Position numbers and translations under genes: made by a program. From positions 1-13,878 of the forward strand of contig JAISKS010000096.1 of assembly GCA_031260825.1 (NCBI GenBank): DNA of 13,878 nt, written 5' to 3'. This DNA is from Bifidobacteriaceae bacterium. GTDB taxonomy: Bacteria > Actinomycetota > Actinomycetes > Actinomycetales > Bifidobacteriaceae. Positions 1 to 7,239 of this stretch are shown piece by piece. A model generated the notes under the pieces. It worked only from the letters and a program-made list of their open reading frames with translations, ran no database searches and was not told the origin of the DNA. Numbering within the stretch: position 1 is the stretch's first letter; each line of letters opens with the position of its first letter.

Positions 1-48
1 CTCAAACAGCGTGTAAAAGTTCTTACTGATAAGTTTCCACTTTACTAA
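1..48 (+). CDS. glyA: C-terminal end of an upstream gene, probably serine hydroxymethyltransferase (partial)
   Basis: Frame 1 is open from the first base and reads LKQRVKVLTDKFPLY before a TAA at 46-48. A run of the form VxxLTxxFPLY at the extreme C-terminus is typical of bacterial serine hydroxymethyltransferase, the PLP enzyme that interconverts serine and glycine and charges tetrahydrofolate with a one-carbon unit. Only 15 residues are visible, none of them catalytic, so the call rests on this tail alone. Sequence upstream of the window would settle it. The gene reads in the same direction as fhaA, 166 bases before it. Confidence 0.55.
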   Translation, partial: LKQRVKVLTDKFPLY

Positions 49-80
49 ATCAATACTAAAGAATAATTTGATTACTGTTG

Positions 81-116
81 TTAACGGCATATTATAAAGT
101 ACTAATTTGCCATTAA
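81..116. repeat. Imperfect inverted repeat downstream of the glyA tail
   Basis: The arms TTAACGGCATATTA (81-94) and TAATTTGCCATTAA (103-116) pair at 12 of 14 positions around an 8-base loop. It lies 33 bases after the upstream stop codon, where a terminator would be expected, but no T-run follows directly, so it is not a textbook intrinsic terminator. The rest of 49-202 is AT-rich with no gene seen. Confidence 0.35.
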
Positions 117-202
117 TGACAGTATTTAAAGCCTAAATCATCTCAATTGTAATTTTTTTGTAAATACATTAAAAAAACAAAACTCATAGTAAATTTTTAT
201 AG

Positions 203-208
203 TATAAT
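203..208 (+). promoter_or_regulatory. -10 promoter box placed for a leaderless fhaA transcript
   Basis: A perfect TATAAT ends exactly six bases (ATATCT) before the fhaA ATG. Transcription normally starts about 6-8 bases after the -10 box, so the mRNA would begin at or next to the A of the start codon. No Shine-Dalgarno sequence precedes the ATG. No good -35 hexamer is visible at 17-bp spacing (180-185 is AAACTC). gyrB has the same geometry. Confidence 0.6.
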
Positions 209-214
209 ATATCT

Positions 215-1495
215 ATGGGTTTATTTAACAATATGGAAAACGGCATAGGAAACTTTTTTGGCAAAATTTTTGGTAGAAACTCTATCAAATTGGATCCAGA
301 AGATTATGTCGATCAGTTACGTCAAAAGATGGAAGAATGCGTTGTAATAGTCAACCATGACCAGCCTTTTGTACCACATTTTTATCGTGTAAAAATTTCA
401 ACAGAAGATTTTGATCAAGTCGAAGAACTTGGTGCTTCTGAATTTGCTGATGAACTTGCCGCAGATTTAAAGAATTTCAAAGAAGAGCGCGGATATAATA
501 CTTCTCAGGCAATTGTTGTAACATTTGTTGAAGAATTTGATGCTTCAGTTGGTACAATGGAAATCGAAGCGGATGTTCAAGATCGCTCTGGAGATTCATT
601 CACAAAAACATCATTACTAAACGATGAACCTGATTTAGGATATTCTGCTGATATAGAATATGACGAAAGCGGCGAATATGCAATCGCAAAACCTGCAGAT
701 GATTTAGCAAGTATTGATTCAAATAAATTCCCAGGATTTAATTCTAATAGTAATTCAATTTTTGATGATCCTAATTTTGATGAAAAATATGAGGAATTAA
801 AATCTCAAACAATGTCAAGAGGACTTAAAGTTATTGATCCTAATTATGATTTATATGATGAAAACCTTCCAGAAATCGGAGATAATAAATCAGATAAGAA
901 ATCAGATTCAATCTTTGGTGATAGTTCCGCTAAATCAAATATAAATGCTGCTGGAAATTTTGCTAATGGCGCTGCTAATGCTGCTGCTAATGTTGCCGGT
1001 CAAGCTCTAAACGCTGAGAAAAATAAAGCTTCTGCTGGATTAGGCGCAGGTCTTGCTGGTGCCGCAGTTGGCGCTGCAGCTGGCGCAGGTCTTGCGAATG
1101 CAGCCAATCAAGCAAACAACCAAGCAAATCACTCAGCTAGAAACGCTGGAAATGCTACATCTCAAAATCCTAATAGATCTGTATCAGCTATTGCAAAAGC
1201 AGATTTAAATGGTCCTCATTTAAAAATCAATGGTCAAATTTACCCATTAAAACTGGGCAAAACTGTTGTTGGACGTGGATCTGAAGCTACAATTCAAATT
1301 AAAGATACAGGCATTTCTCGTAAACATATTGCATTCGAATTAACTACATCTGGTACAATCGTAAAAGATTTAGGTTCAACAAATGGAATGTATATTGAGG
1401 GAAATAAAGTACCTGCTGCTCGTTTAATCAATGGTAATGTGCTAACAATCGGTCGCACAATTATTTTGTATTATAACCCACTTGAAAATAAATAA
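215..1495 (+). CDS. fhaA: FhaA-like protein: DUF3662 domain plus C-terminal FHA domain
   Basis: This 426-residue protein has the FhaA architecture of Actinobacteria. The start MGLFNNMENGIGNFF and residues to about 125 match the DUF3662/FhaA N-terminal domain, which supports the ATG at 215. An acidic linker follows (about 125-235), then an Ala/Asn/Gly-rich low-complexity stretch (about 240-315). The FHA domain occupies about 333-425. FHA landmarks are all visible: G353-R354 (VVGRGSE), S368 and H371 (SRKH), and N390 (GSTNG), the residues that hold phosphothreonine peptides. In mycobacteria FhaA joins Ser/Thr kinase signalling to peptidoglycan precursor export. Here no kinase, rodA or pbp gene adjoins it, so its partner is unknown. 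No signal peptide is seen, so it is expected to be cytoplasmic. It appears to be transcribed alone from its own leaderless promoter and is followed by two long hairpins. Confidence 0.85.
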   Translation: MGLFNNMENGIGNFFGKIFGRNSIKLDPEDYVDQLRQKMEECVVIVNHDQPFVPHFYRVKISTEDFDQVEELGASEFADELAADLKNFKEERGYNTSQAIVVTFVEEFDASVGTMEIEADVQDRSGDSFTKTSLLNDEPDLGYSADIEYDESGEYAIAKPADDLASIDSNKFPGFNSNSNSIFDDPNFDEKYEELKSQTMSRGLKVIDPNYDLYDENLPEIGDNKSDKKSDSIFGDSSAKSNINAAGNFANGAANAAANVAGQALNAEKNKASAGLGAGLAGAAVGAAAGAGLANAANQANNQANHSARNAGNATSQNPNRSVSAIAKADLNGPHLKINGQIYPLKLGKTVVGRGSEATIQIKDTGISRKHIAFELTTSGTIVKDLGSTNGMYIEGNKVPAARLINGNVLTIGRTIILYYNPLENK

Positions 1496-1524
1496 TTTCG
1501 AACACCCAAATCTCTTTCTCTCCC

Positions 1525-1596
1525 CGCGAGTATATGTTTTTTCGACTATAAAGCGCTAAAAACACCCCTTTATAGTCGAAAAAACATATACTCGCG
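1525..1596. repeat. Long hairpin 1: perfect 29-bp inverted repeat, 14-base loop
   Basis: The arms 1525-1553 and 1568-1596 are perfectly complementary over 29 bases (outer end CGCGAGTATATG, inner end CTATAAAG), with loop CGCTAAAAACACCC. It begins 30 bases after the fhaA stop. As RNA it would be extremely stable and could end or protect the fhaA transcript. The base of the stem is not followed by a T-run on the + strand, so it is not a classic intrinsic terminator. It shares size and loop style with the hairpins at 1609-1679 and 7240-7308. Confidence 0.9.
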
Positions 1597-1608
1597 AAAA
1601 TAAACAGG

Positions 1609-1679
1609 GGGCAATATACCGATTTTGAATATTTTACACCCCAAAAACCCCTAAAATGTTCAAAATCGGTATATTGCCC
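1609..1679. repeat. Long hairpin 2: 28-bp inverted repeat, 15-base loop
   Basis: The arms 1609-1636 (outer end GGGCAATATACCG) and 1652-1679 pair at all 28 positions, with one T/G position that would be a G-U wobble in + strand RNA. The loop is CACCCCAAAAACCCC. It lies only 12 bases after hairpin 1 and about 47 bases before the gyrB -10 region. It could insulate gyrB from read-through of fhaA. The stem sequence is unrelated to hairpin 1, but total length (71 versus 72) and loop composition are alike. Confidence 0.9.
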
Positions 1680-1725
1680 ACCCAAAAATTATTCGCATTA
1701 TAATCCAATTTTTACCCAATATATA

Positions 1726-1734
1726 TGATATAAT
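1726..1734 (+). promoter_or_regulatory. Extended -10 promoter placed for a leaderless gyrB transcript
   Basis: TGATATAAT is an exact extended -10 element (TG-N-TATAAT). Six bases (ATATAT) separate it from the gyrB ATG, the same spacing as at fhaA, which predicts an mRNA starting at or beside the start codon. No Shine-Dalgarno site is present. The position expected for a -35 box (1706-1711, CAATTT) is poor, as is common for extended -10 promoters. Confidence 0.65.
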
Positions 1735-1740
1735 ATATAT

Positions 1741-3912
1741 ATGACTAACTCTGATAAAACACCAAATAATTCTGAAGAAAATAACGAAATTTTAAACGAA
1801 TCTGTTACACATATTGAGGCACCAGATGCTGATTATGGCGCAGCGAATATTCAAGTTCTTGAAGGCCTAGAAGCTGTTCGCCTTCGCCCTGGTATGTATA
1901 TTGGTTCAACTGGTCCACGCGGTTTACATCATTTAGTTTACGAAGTTGTCGATAACTCTGTTGATGAGGCACTTGCAGGTTTTGCTACACATATTGATAT
2001 AGAGCTACAGTCTGATGGCGGAGTTCGAGTTACAGATAATGGTCGCGGAATTCCTGTTGATAAAATGGATTCTGGACTTTCAGCTCTTGATACAGTTTTC
2101 ACAGTTCTTCATGCTGGTGGAAAATTTGGCGGCGGCGGATATGCGGTTTCTGGTGGTCTACACGGCGTTGGTATATCTGTAGTGAATGCTCTTTCTACTC
2201 GTGTAACAGCTGAAGTAAAACGTCAAGGTTATGTTTGGAAACAAGAATTTATTGATGGCGAAGCATCTGGAGAACTACAACAAGGCGAAAAAATTGATGA
2301 AGATATTACAGGTACAACAATCGTATTTTATGCTGATGACAAAATTTTCGAAACTGTAGAATATGATTTTGAAACTCTTCGAACTCGTTTCCGTCAAACA
2401 GCATTTTTGAATAAAGGAATCACAATCACAATTACTGATTCTCGCAAAACTTTTGACAGCGAAGATTCATCAGAATTAACAGAAGCTCAAAATGCAGAAA
2501 TTAAAAATGGCGAGCGTCCACTAAATCTTCTTCATGTAAATAAAGCTGGCGATTTAACAGTTATGTACCGCTATGTATCTGGTCTAATTGACTATGTAAA
2601 AACTCTAAATAAAACTAAGAAAATCGAGCATTTACATCCTACAATTATTTATTTCGAAGGTGATTATTTGGTTGATGTTATTGATGATAACGGAAATCCT
2701 GTGCTTGATGAAAATGGCAAACAATCTAAACAAACAACTATGACTTATGAACTTGCCCTTCAATGGACTGGCTCTTATAATGAACAAATTTGGTCATTCG
2801 CAAATACAATTACGACAACTGAAGGTGGTACACATGAGGAAGGTTTTAGAACTGCTCTAACTTCTGCGATCAACCGTTATGCCCGTGATAAGGGACTATT
2901 CAAGGACAAAGATGAGAATCTTCAAGGAGAGGATGTTCGCGAAGGTCTTACTGCTGTGCTTTCAATTAAACTTACAAATCCTCAATTTGAAGGTCAGACA
3001 AAAACTAAACTTGGTAATACTGAAGCTAGAACTTTTGTACAAAAATCTTTCTATGAGAGATTTACAGAATGGCTTGGCGAGAATCCTGATGAGGCAAAAA
3101 TAATTGTCAAAAAAGGACAAAATGCTGCTCAAGGACGTATTGCTGCAAAGAGAGCAAAAGAAGCTACTCAGCGTAAATCAGTTTTTGAATCAGCAGGTAT
3201 GCCTGATAAACTTCGCGATTGCCAAACAAAAGATGCGGCGCTTGCAGAAATTTTCATAGTGGAGGGAGACTCAGCGGGCGGTTCTGCTGTTCAGGGTCGT
3301 AACCCTTTCAATCAGGCGATTATGCCACTTCGCGGTAAGATCCTAAATATCGAAAAAGTATCTCCTGCTCGTGCGCTTTCTTCTGAAACTATTCAAACAC
3401 TTATTTCCGCAATTGGTACAGGAATTGGTCCAAACTTCGATGCCGAAAAAGCTCGCTATCACAAAATCGTTTTGATGGCCGATGCTGACGTGGACGGCGC
3501 GCATATTTGCACATTACTTCTAACATTTTTGTTCAGATATATGAAACCGCTTATCGAACTTGGCTATGTTTATTTGGCTCAACCACCACTTTATCGTATC
3601 AAATGGTCCACTCATCCTCATGATTATGTTTATTCAGATGAAGGCCGCGATGAGGCTCTTGCAGCTGGTGAGCAGTCAGGTTGGAAGCTTCCAAAAGAAG
3701 GCGTTCAGCGCTATAAAGGTCTTGGAGAAATGAATTATCAGGAACTTTGGGAAACAACTATGGCACCTGAAACTCGTACTCTTCTTCAAGTTAATCTCGA
3801 AGATGCAGCTGCTGCCGATCTAACTTTTTCAATGCTTATGGGCGAAGATGTTGAGGCACGCCGAAAATTTATTTCGCATAACGCAAAAGACGTGAGATTT
3901 TTAGACATTTAA
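1741..3912 (+). CDS. gyrB: DNA gyrase subunit B
   Basis: GyrB is the ATPase subunit of DNA gyrase, which introduces negative supercoils with GyrA and is the target of aminocoumarins. The 723-residue product has the GHKL ATPase motifs: E68 and N72 in EVVDNSVDEA, D99 in DNGRGIP, and the lid GLHGVG. The transducer domain follows, then the TOPRIM domain with E508 in EGDSAGG and D581/D583 in DADVDG, which hold catalytic magnesium. The C-terminal YKGLGEMN motif is present. It is somewhat longer than typical Gram-positive GyrB (about 640): there is a roughly 35-residue acidic N-terminal extension and an insertion-like stretch around 310-340 (IDDNGNPVLDENG). The conserved core starts near LEGLEAVRLRPGMYIG. 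The start at 1741 is supported by the extended -10 six bases upstream. ParE is the main alternative, but EGDSAGGSAVQGRNP and the overall layout favour GyrB. murT follows after 15 bases. Confidence 0.95.
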   Translation: MTNSDKTPNNSEENNEILNESVTHIEAPDADYGAANIQVLEGLEAVRLRPGMYIGSTGPRGLHHLVYEVVDNSVDEALAGFATHIDIELQSDGGVRVTDNGRGIPVDKMDSGLSALDTVFTVLHAGGKFGGGGYAVSGGLHGVGISVVNALSTRVTAEVKRQGYVWKQEFIDGEASGELQQGEKIDEDITGTTIVFYADDKIFETVEYDFETLRTRFRQTAFLNKGITITITDSRKTFDSEDSSELTEAQNAEIKNGERPLNLLHVNKAGDLTVMYRYVSGLIDYVKTLNKTKKIEHLHPTIIYFEGDYLVDVIDDNGNPVLDENGKQSKQTTMTYELALQWTGSYNEQIWSFANTITTTEGGTHEEGFRTALTSAINRYARDKGLFKDKDENLQGEDVREGLTAVLSIKLTNPQFEGQTKTKLGNTEARTFVQKSFYERFTEWLGENPDEAKIIVKKGQNAAQGRIAAKRAKEATQRKSVFESAGMPDKLRDCQTKDAALAEIFIVEGDSAGGSAVQGRNPFNQAIMPLRGKILNIEKVSPARALSSETIQTLISAIGTGIGPNFDAEKARYHKIVLMADADVDGAHICTLLLTFLFRYMKPLIELGYVYLAQPPLYRIKWSTHPHDYVYSDEGRDEALAAGEQSGWKLPKEGVQRYKGLGEMNYQELWETTMAPETRTLLQVNLEDAAAADLTFSMLMGEDVEARRKFISHNAKDVRFLDI

Positions 3913-3927
3913 TATGTTACAGAAATA

Positions 3928-5178
3928 ATGCAAATACTCGCGGAGTTTATCGGGAAAACTGTAGTTTTTTTCTGTAAACTTTTTCACTTTGGCGGCTCTG
4001 CATTTCCAGGATTAGTTGTAGAAAAAATTTGCCCAACATATCTTCAGCGCGTACTTTCTGATTTACCATATGGAGTTTTAGTTGTTACAGGTACAAACGG
4101 CAAAACGACAACTTCCAAAATTGTAACAGAATTATTGCAAGATTATGGCCTACGAGTTTTCACGAATAAAACAGGATCTAATTTTTCAAGAGGCGTAATT
4201 AGTGAGTATTTATCTAGTGGTACAAAATCATTTGATATTGCTGTCTTAGAATTAGATGAAGCACATGGCATAAAACTTGTCGAAAAAGTTGCACCGAATT
4301 ATCTACTTTTATTAAATGTTTTCAGAGATCAATTAGACCGTTTTGGCGAGATAAACTATACTGCAAAATTACTAGAAAAGTTTGCGAAAATTACAACTGA
4401 AAATGGAGGAGTGGTAGTTATAAACTCTAACGATCCATTAATAACTGAATTTTCAGATTTGCATTTTGGATTCTCAGATAATATGCAAAGTTTTTTTCCA
4501 GATGATTCTTCGCTACATTCTGATTCAAAAACAAATTCCAATTCTAATTCAAAAACCCAAAATATTTTCCAACTACAAAACTACAAAAACTCTATAGCAA
4601 CATTCGAGTATCAATCCAATTCTTATAATGCAAAACTCCAACTTCTCGGTGCTCATAACGCGCTAAATTCCGCTGCAGCTCTCAGCATAGTTTCAAAAAT
4701 ATTAGACTCAAAATTCGATGCTCAAAAATCTATAAAAACTCTTGAAATGATAAAACCAGCATTTGGTCGCGGTGAAAAAATCACAATAAACGATTCAGAG
4801 ATCTATCTTAACTTAGTAAAAAACCCAGCAGGTTTCAATTCATCATTAAAAACAATCGCATCAAAAAACTCAAAAGTGATATATATCATAAACGACGATT
4901 ATGCCGATGGACGCGATGTAAGTTGGCTCTGGGATGTCGATTATAGTAACATATTAAATGTAGAAGCAGTCTCTGGAAAACGCGCTTATGATCTTGCATT
5001 AAAATTAAAATCACAAAACATACAAATTAATAATATCGATGAAAGTATTCAAAATATTGTCGATCAAATTGTATCAAATAAACAGCCAGATAATTATCAA
5101 ATTTTTTGCACATATACAGCGCTTCTAAAAACACGCGCACTACTAAGCAAACATACAGATGTGGAGCATATATTATGA
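3928..5178 (+). CDS. murT: Lipid II isoglutaminyl synthase, MurT subunit (Mur ligase-like)
   Basis: MurT works with GatD to amidate the alpha-carboxyl of D-glutamate in lipid II. MurT activates the substrate with ATP and GatD supplies ammonia from glutamine. The 416 residues show the family N-terminus (LPGLVVEKI-like segment at 26-34), the Mur ligase P-loop TGTNGKTTT at 54-62, ELDEAH at 108-113, and the C-terminal DUF1727 domain from about 275, with FGRGEKI, LVKNPAGFN and ADGRDVSWLWDVD (326-338), which carries the conserved acidic residue used with GatD. The zinc-ribbon cysteines known from staphylococcal and pneumococcal MurT are absent: the expected place (about 193-228) is a Ser/Asn/Asp-rich stretch with no Cys. 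The gene lies 15 bases after gyrB with no promoter or clear Shine-Dalgarno site between them, and overlaps gatD by ATGA. Confidence 0.9.
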   Translation: MQILAEFIGKTVVFFCKLFHFGGSAFPGLVVEKICPTYLQRVLSDLPYGVLVVTGTNGKTTTSKIVTELLQDYGLRVFTNKTGSNFSRGVISEYLSSGTKSFDIAVLELDEAHGIKLVEKVAPNYLLLLNVFRDQLDRFGEINYTAKLLEKFAKITTENGGVVVINSNDPLITEFSDLHFGFSDNMQSFFPDDSSLHSDSKTNSNSNSKTQNIFQLQNYKNSIATFEYQSNSYNAKLQLLGAHNALNSAAALSIVSKILDSKFDAQKSIKTLEMIKPAFGRGEKITINDSEIYLNLVKNPAGFNSSLKTIASKNSKVIYIINDDYADGRDVSWLWDVDYSNILNVEAVSGKRAYDLALKLKSQNIQINNIDESIQNIVDQIVSNKQPDNYQIFCTYTALLKTRALLSKHTDVEHIL

Positions 5179-5939
5179 AATCACTAAATATCTTAATGCT
5201 ATATCCAGAAATTATGAATATATACGGTGATATGGGCAACCTTGATTTTCTCTCATTTTATGCTGAGCAATCTGGAATAAATGTCAATAAAGTTTTCTAT
5301 AATCTCGGTGATGATTTCTCGGTTTTTATGAAAGACCAAAATTCTAAACCTGATATAATTCTCGGCGGGGGAGGGCAAGATTCTTCGCAATGCGCAGTTG
5401 AAGAGGATCTTCAAAATATAAAAGTTCACCTTCAAGAACTTGCTACCGACAATGTTCCTATGCTAATGATTTGTGGACTTTATCAACTTTTTGGTACCAG
5501 ATTTGTAACTTCCGAAAAAAAGATAATTAAAGGAATTGGCTTATTAGATGTTGAAACAATCGCGGGGGATACGCGCATTATTGGAAACCAAATTATCACA
5601 AATCCAAATCCTAATATTTCAACAAAACCAATTTACGGTTTTGAAAATCACAGCGGCAAAACTCATATTCTTGATCCCGCTACAAAACCTCTCGGAAATA
5701 TCAAATTCGCAGAAGGCGGAAATAATGGTTCTGACTCTGAAGAGGGTGCTATGAAAAACAATGTAATCGGCTCATATCTACACGGACCAATTATTCCAAA
5801 AAATCCTGATATCGCGGAGTTTTTGATACAAACCGCTATTCAAAATAAATATAATGAAAAAACCGAATTCAATATAAATGCAGATTTATTAGATACAATA
5901 AAAAGCGCCCGCGAAATCGCCGAAACACTAAACAGATAA
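5175..5939 (+). CDS. gatD: Lipid II isoglutaminyl synthase, GatD glutaminase subunit
   Basis: GatD is a class I glutamine amidotransferase-like glutaminase that feeds ammonia to MurT. With the start at 5175 the product is 254 residues. Nucleophile Cys100 lies in MICGLYQLFG, His203 in GSYLHGP completes the catalytic pair, and GGGGQD (64-69) and FENHSGKT (156-163) are family landmarks. An upstream in-frame ATG at 5106 would add 23 residues inside murT that are unlike the family. The ATG at 5175 begins a typical MKSLNILMLYPEIMNIYGDMGN, overlaps the murT TGA in an ATGA junction, and has GGAG at 5163-5166, eight bases upstream. Translational coupling with murT is therefore likely, giving balanced subunits. 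The gene converges with the ATPase gene, with only 16 bases between the stops and no visible terminator. Confidence 0.92.
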   Translation: MKSLNILMLYPEIMNIYGDMGNLDFLSFYAEQSGINVNKVFYNLGDDFSVFMKDQNSKPDIILGGGGQDSSQCAVEEDLQNIKVHLQELATDNVPMLMICGLYQLFGTRFVTSEKKIIKGIGLLDVETIAGDTRIIGNQIITNPNPNISTKPIYGFENHSGKTHILDPATKPLGNIKFAEGGNNGSDSEEGAMKNNVIGSYLHGPIIPKNPDIAEFLIQTAIQNKYNEKTEFNINADLLDTIKSAREIAETLNR

Positions 5940-5955
5940 CACTAGATTGATAAAA

Positions 5956-7113
5956 TTATAACAACCATTCCAAATAATTTTCAGAATCTATCAATTTAAA
6001 AGAAGCATCAGGATAATTTTTTTTCCACTCTGAAGGTATTTTATTTTTATTAGATGTTTTTGAATTATATTTAAATTCAAAAGCGCTAATCTCACCATCA
6101 ACAACTTCTACTAAATCTATTTCTTGCTGGGAATATGTTCTCCAAAAATAATCTTTGGATCTATTATGAAAATATTCTCTATTCTTTAATCTTTCCATAA
6201 CAATAAAGTTTTCCCAGAGCATTCCAATTTCATCACCAGCTCGTTTTGACAAATCAGAAAAATTATTTATAACTGCATTTCTAACTCCATTATCTACAAA
6301 ATAGTAGCGTGAGCTTTTTGATATTTCTTTACGTAAATTTGCAGAACTAAACCCATTAACTTTTCTTATTAAAAACACCTTTTCTAATAAATCTAAATAT
6401 AATGATATCGTCTCTGAACTAACTTTTAGTGATGTCGCAAGTTCATGCACTTTAACTTCTTTTCCAATTTGCCAAGCAAGAAGTTTAAGTAAACTATGTA
6501 GCAAATCAGGATTCTTTAGTTTTTTATAAGATAAAATATCTTTATATAGTTGTCCTTCTACAATCTCAAGAAGCATAGATAATTTGTCTGTATTGTTCGA
6601 AGTTAATAAAATCTGTGGATACATACCATAAATTAATTGATTTTCTAAATTATCTTTTATTTCACCTTTTGTATTTTTGGATTGATATAATTCACTTATT
6701 GATATTGGATAAAGAGTATATTGCCATTTTCTGCCAATTAAAGGTTCACCTATTTGATTCGCTAATTCAAATGATGACGACCCAGTTGCTAAAACTTTTA
6801 AGTTTGGGAAAGCATCTACTATTATTTTTAAAATATGTCCAATATTATTAAACATTTGAGCTTCGTCAATTACTAGCAAATCGACCCCATCAAGATAAGA
6901 TTTATATATATCTAAATTTTCAGAAGTAAGCCAAGAGTACTGTATTTTTAAATCTCCATTTATAGTTACAATTTTGCATGCGTCGTTGTATTTCTGAGTA
7001 ATTTGCTCAGTGATAGTTGTTTTACCAGTGCGCCTTGATCCATAAAGAACTGTCACCTTTCCTGGCTTTAAATGTTCTAGTATATCGTCAAATATTATTC
7101 TTGTGATTTCCAT
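5956..7113 (-). CDS. AAA family ATPase with C-terminal DUF4143 domain
   Basis: The 385-residue protein has a Walker A GSRRTGKT at 25-32, a Walker B LLVIDEAQ at 79-86 (D83-E84), and a sensor-like ATGSSSFEL (109-117). A DNA-binding-like helical segment lies around 215-250 (HELATSLKVSSETISLYLDLL). The C-terminal DUF4143 region ends in EIDLVEVVDGEISAFEFK, which has the spaced acidic and E-x-K pattern of the PD-(D/E)XK-like fold often found in this family. These ATPases are widespread, patchily distributed and horizontally moved in Bacteria and Archaea, and no specific reaction is established. No signal peptide is seen, so it should be cytoplasmic. It sits on the opposite strand to the housekeeping genes on its left and behind its own promoter and palindrome array, which suggests a regulated accessory gene. 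Confidence 0.85.
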   Translation of the reverse strand: MEITRIIFDDILEHLKPGKVTVLYGSRRTGKTTITEQITQKYNDACKIVTINGDLKIQYSWLTSENLDIYKSYLDGVDLLVIDEAQMFNNIGHILKIIVDAFPNLKVLATGSSSFELANQIGEPLIGRKWQYTLYPISISELYQSKNTKGEIKDNLENQLIYGMYPQILLTSNNTDKLSMLLEIVEGQLYKDILSYKKLKNPDLLHSLLKLLAWQIGKEVKVHELATSLKVSSETISLYLDLLEKVFLIRKVNGFSSANLRKEISKSSRYYFVDNGVRNAVINNFSDLSKRAGDEIGMLWENFIVMERLKNREYFHNRSKDYFWRTYSQQEIDLVEVVDGEISAFEFKYNSKTSNKNKIPSEWKKNYPDASFKLIDSENYLEWLL

Positions 7114-7122
7114 AATAAAACA

Positions 7123-7151
7123 ATTATATCACAAAAATCTAAATTTTTCAG
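7123..7151 (-). promoter_or_regulatory. Extended -10 promoter of the AAA ATPase gene, -35 inside a palindrome
   Basis: Read on the minus strand, TGATATAAT (7131 down to 7123) is an exact extended -10. Nine bases separate it from the ATG, so the leader would be only about 1-3 bases, with no Shine-Dalgarno site. At 17-bp spacing the -35 position (7151-7146) reads CTGAAA, four of six matches to TTGACA, and this hexamer is part of the first TTCAGGTT palindrome. A protein bound to the palindrome would cover the -35 region (inference). Confidence 0.6.
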
Positions 7152-7220
7152 GTTCAACCTGAAGAATTCATATAAATTTTTCAGGTTCAACCTGAAGAAT
7201 TACCATAAATTCTTCAGGTT
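7142..7220. repeat. Array of TTCAGGTT/AACCTGAA palindromes with 33-bp period, possible operator
   Basis: Two 27-base units (7142-7168 and 7175-7201) each have arms of 13 bases around a central C, with core TTCAGGTT-C-AACCTGAA and one T/G wobble position per arm. A third half unit, AATTCTTCAGGTT, is at 7208-7220. All three begin exactly 33 bases apart. Neighbouring arms also pair: 7189-7201 and 7208-7220 are perfect complements over 13 bases around ACCATA. Position just upstream of the ATPase -10 suggests an operator array. It also lies downstream of the surface protein gene, so an RNA role in 3' end formation is possible. Confidence 0.8.
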
Positions 7221-7239
7221 ACCCAATCAAAATATCCGC

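Noticed and set aside
1461..1685. Minus-strand ORF of 74 codons across the fhaA-gyrB gap
   Set aside because: It is made almost entirely of the two hairpins read as protein, has no ribosome binding site and no recognisable family features.
5106..5174. Longer gatD starting at the ATG at 5106
   Set aside because: The extra 23 residues lie inside murT, do not resemble the family N-terminus, and the ATG at 5175 has GGAG and an ATGA overlap.
5170..5180. UGA recoding as glycine, as in Gracilibacteria and Absconditabacteria
   Set aside because: murT ends at a TGA exactly where the protein family ends, and no in-frame TGA interrupts any conserved gene.
5940..5955. Terminator between the convergent gatD and AAA genes
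   Set aside because: The 16-base gap contains no inverted repeat or T-run beyond general AT richness.
7142..7220. CRISPR-like array
   Set aside because: Only two and a half units, the repeats are palindromic throughout, and the 6-base gaps are too short to be spacers. No cas genes are present.
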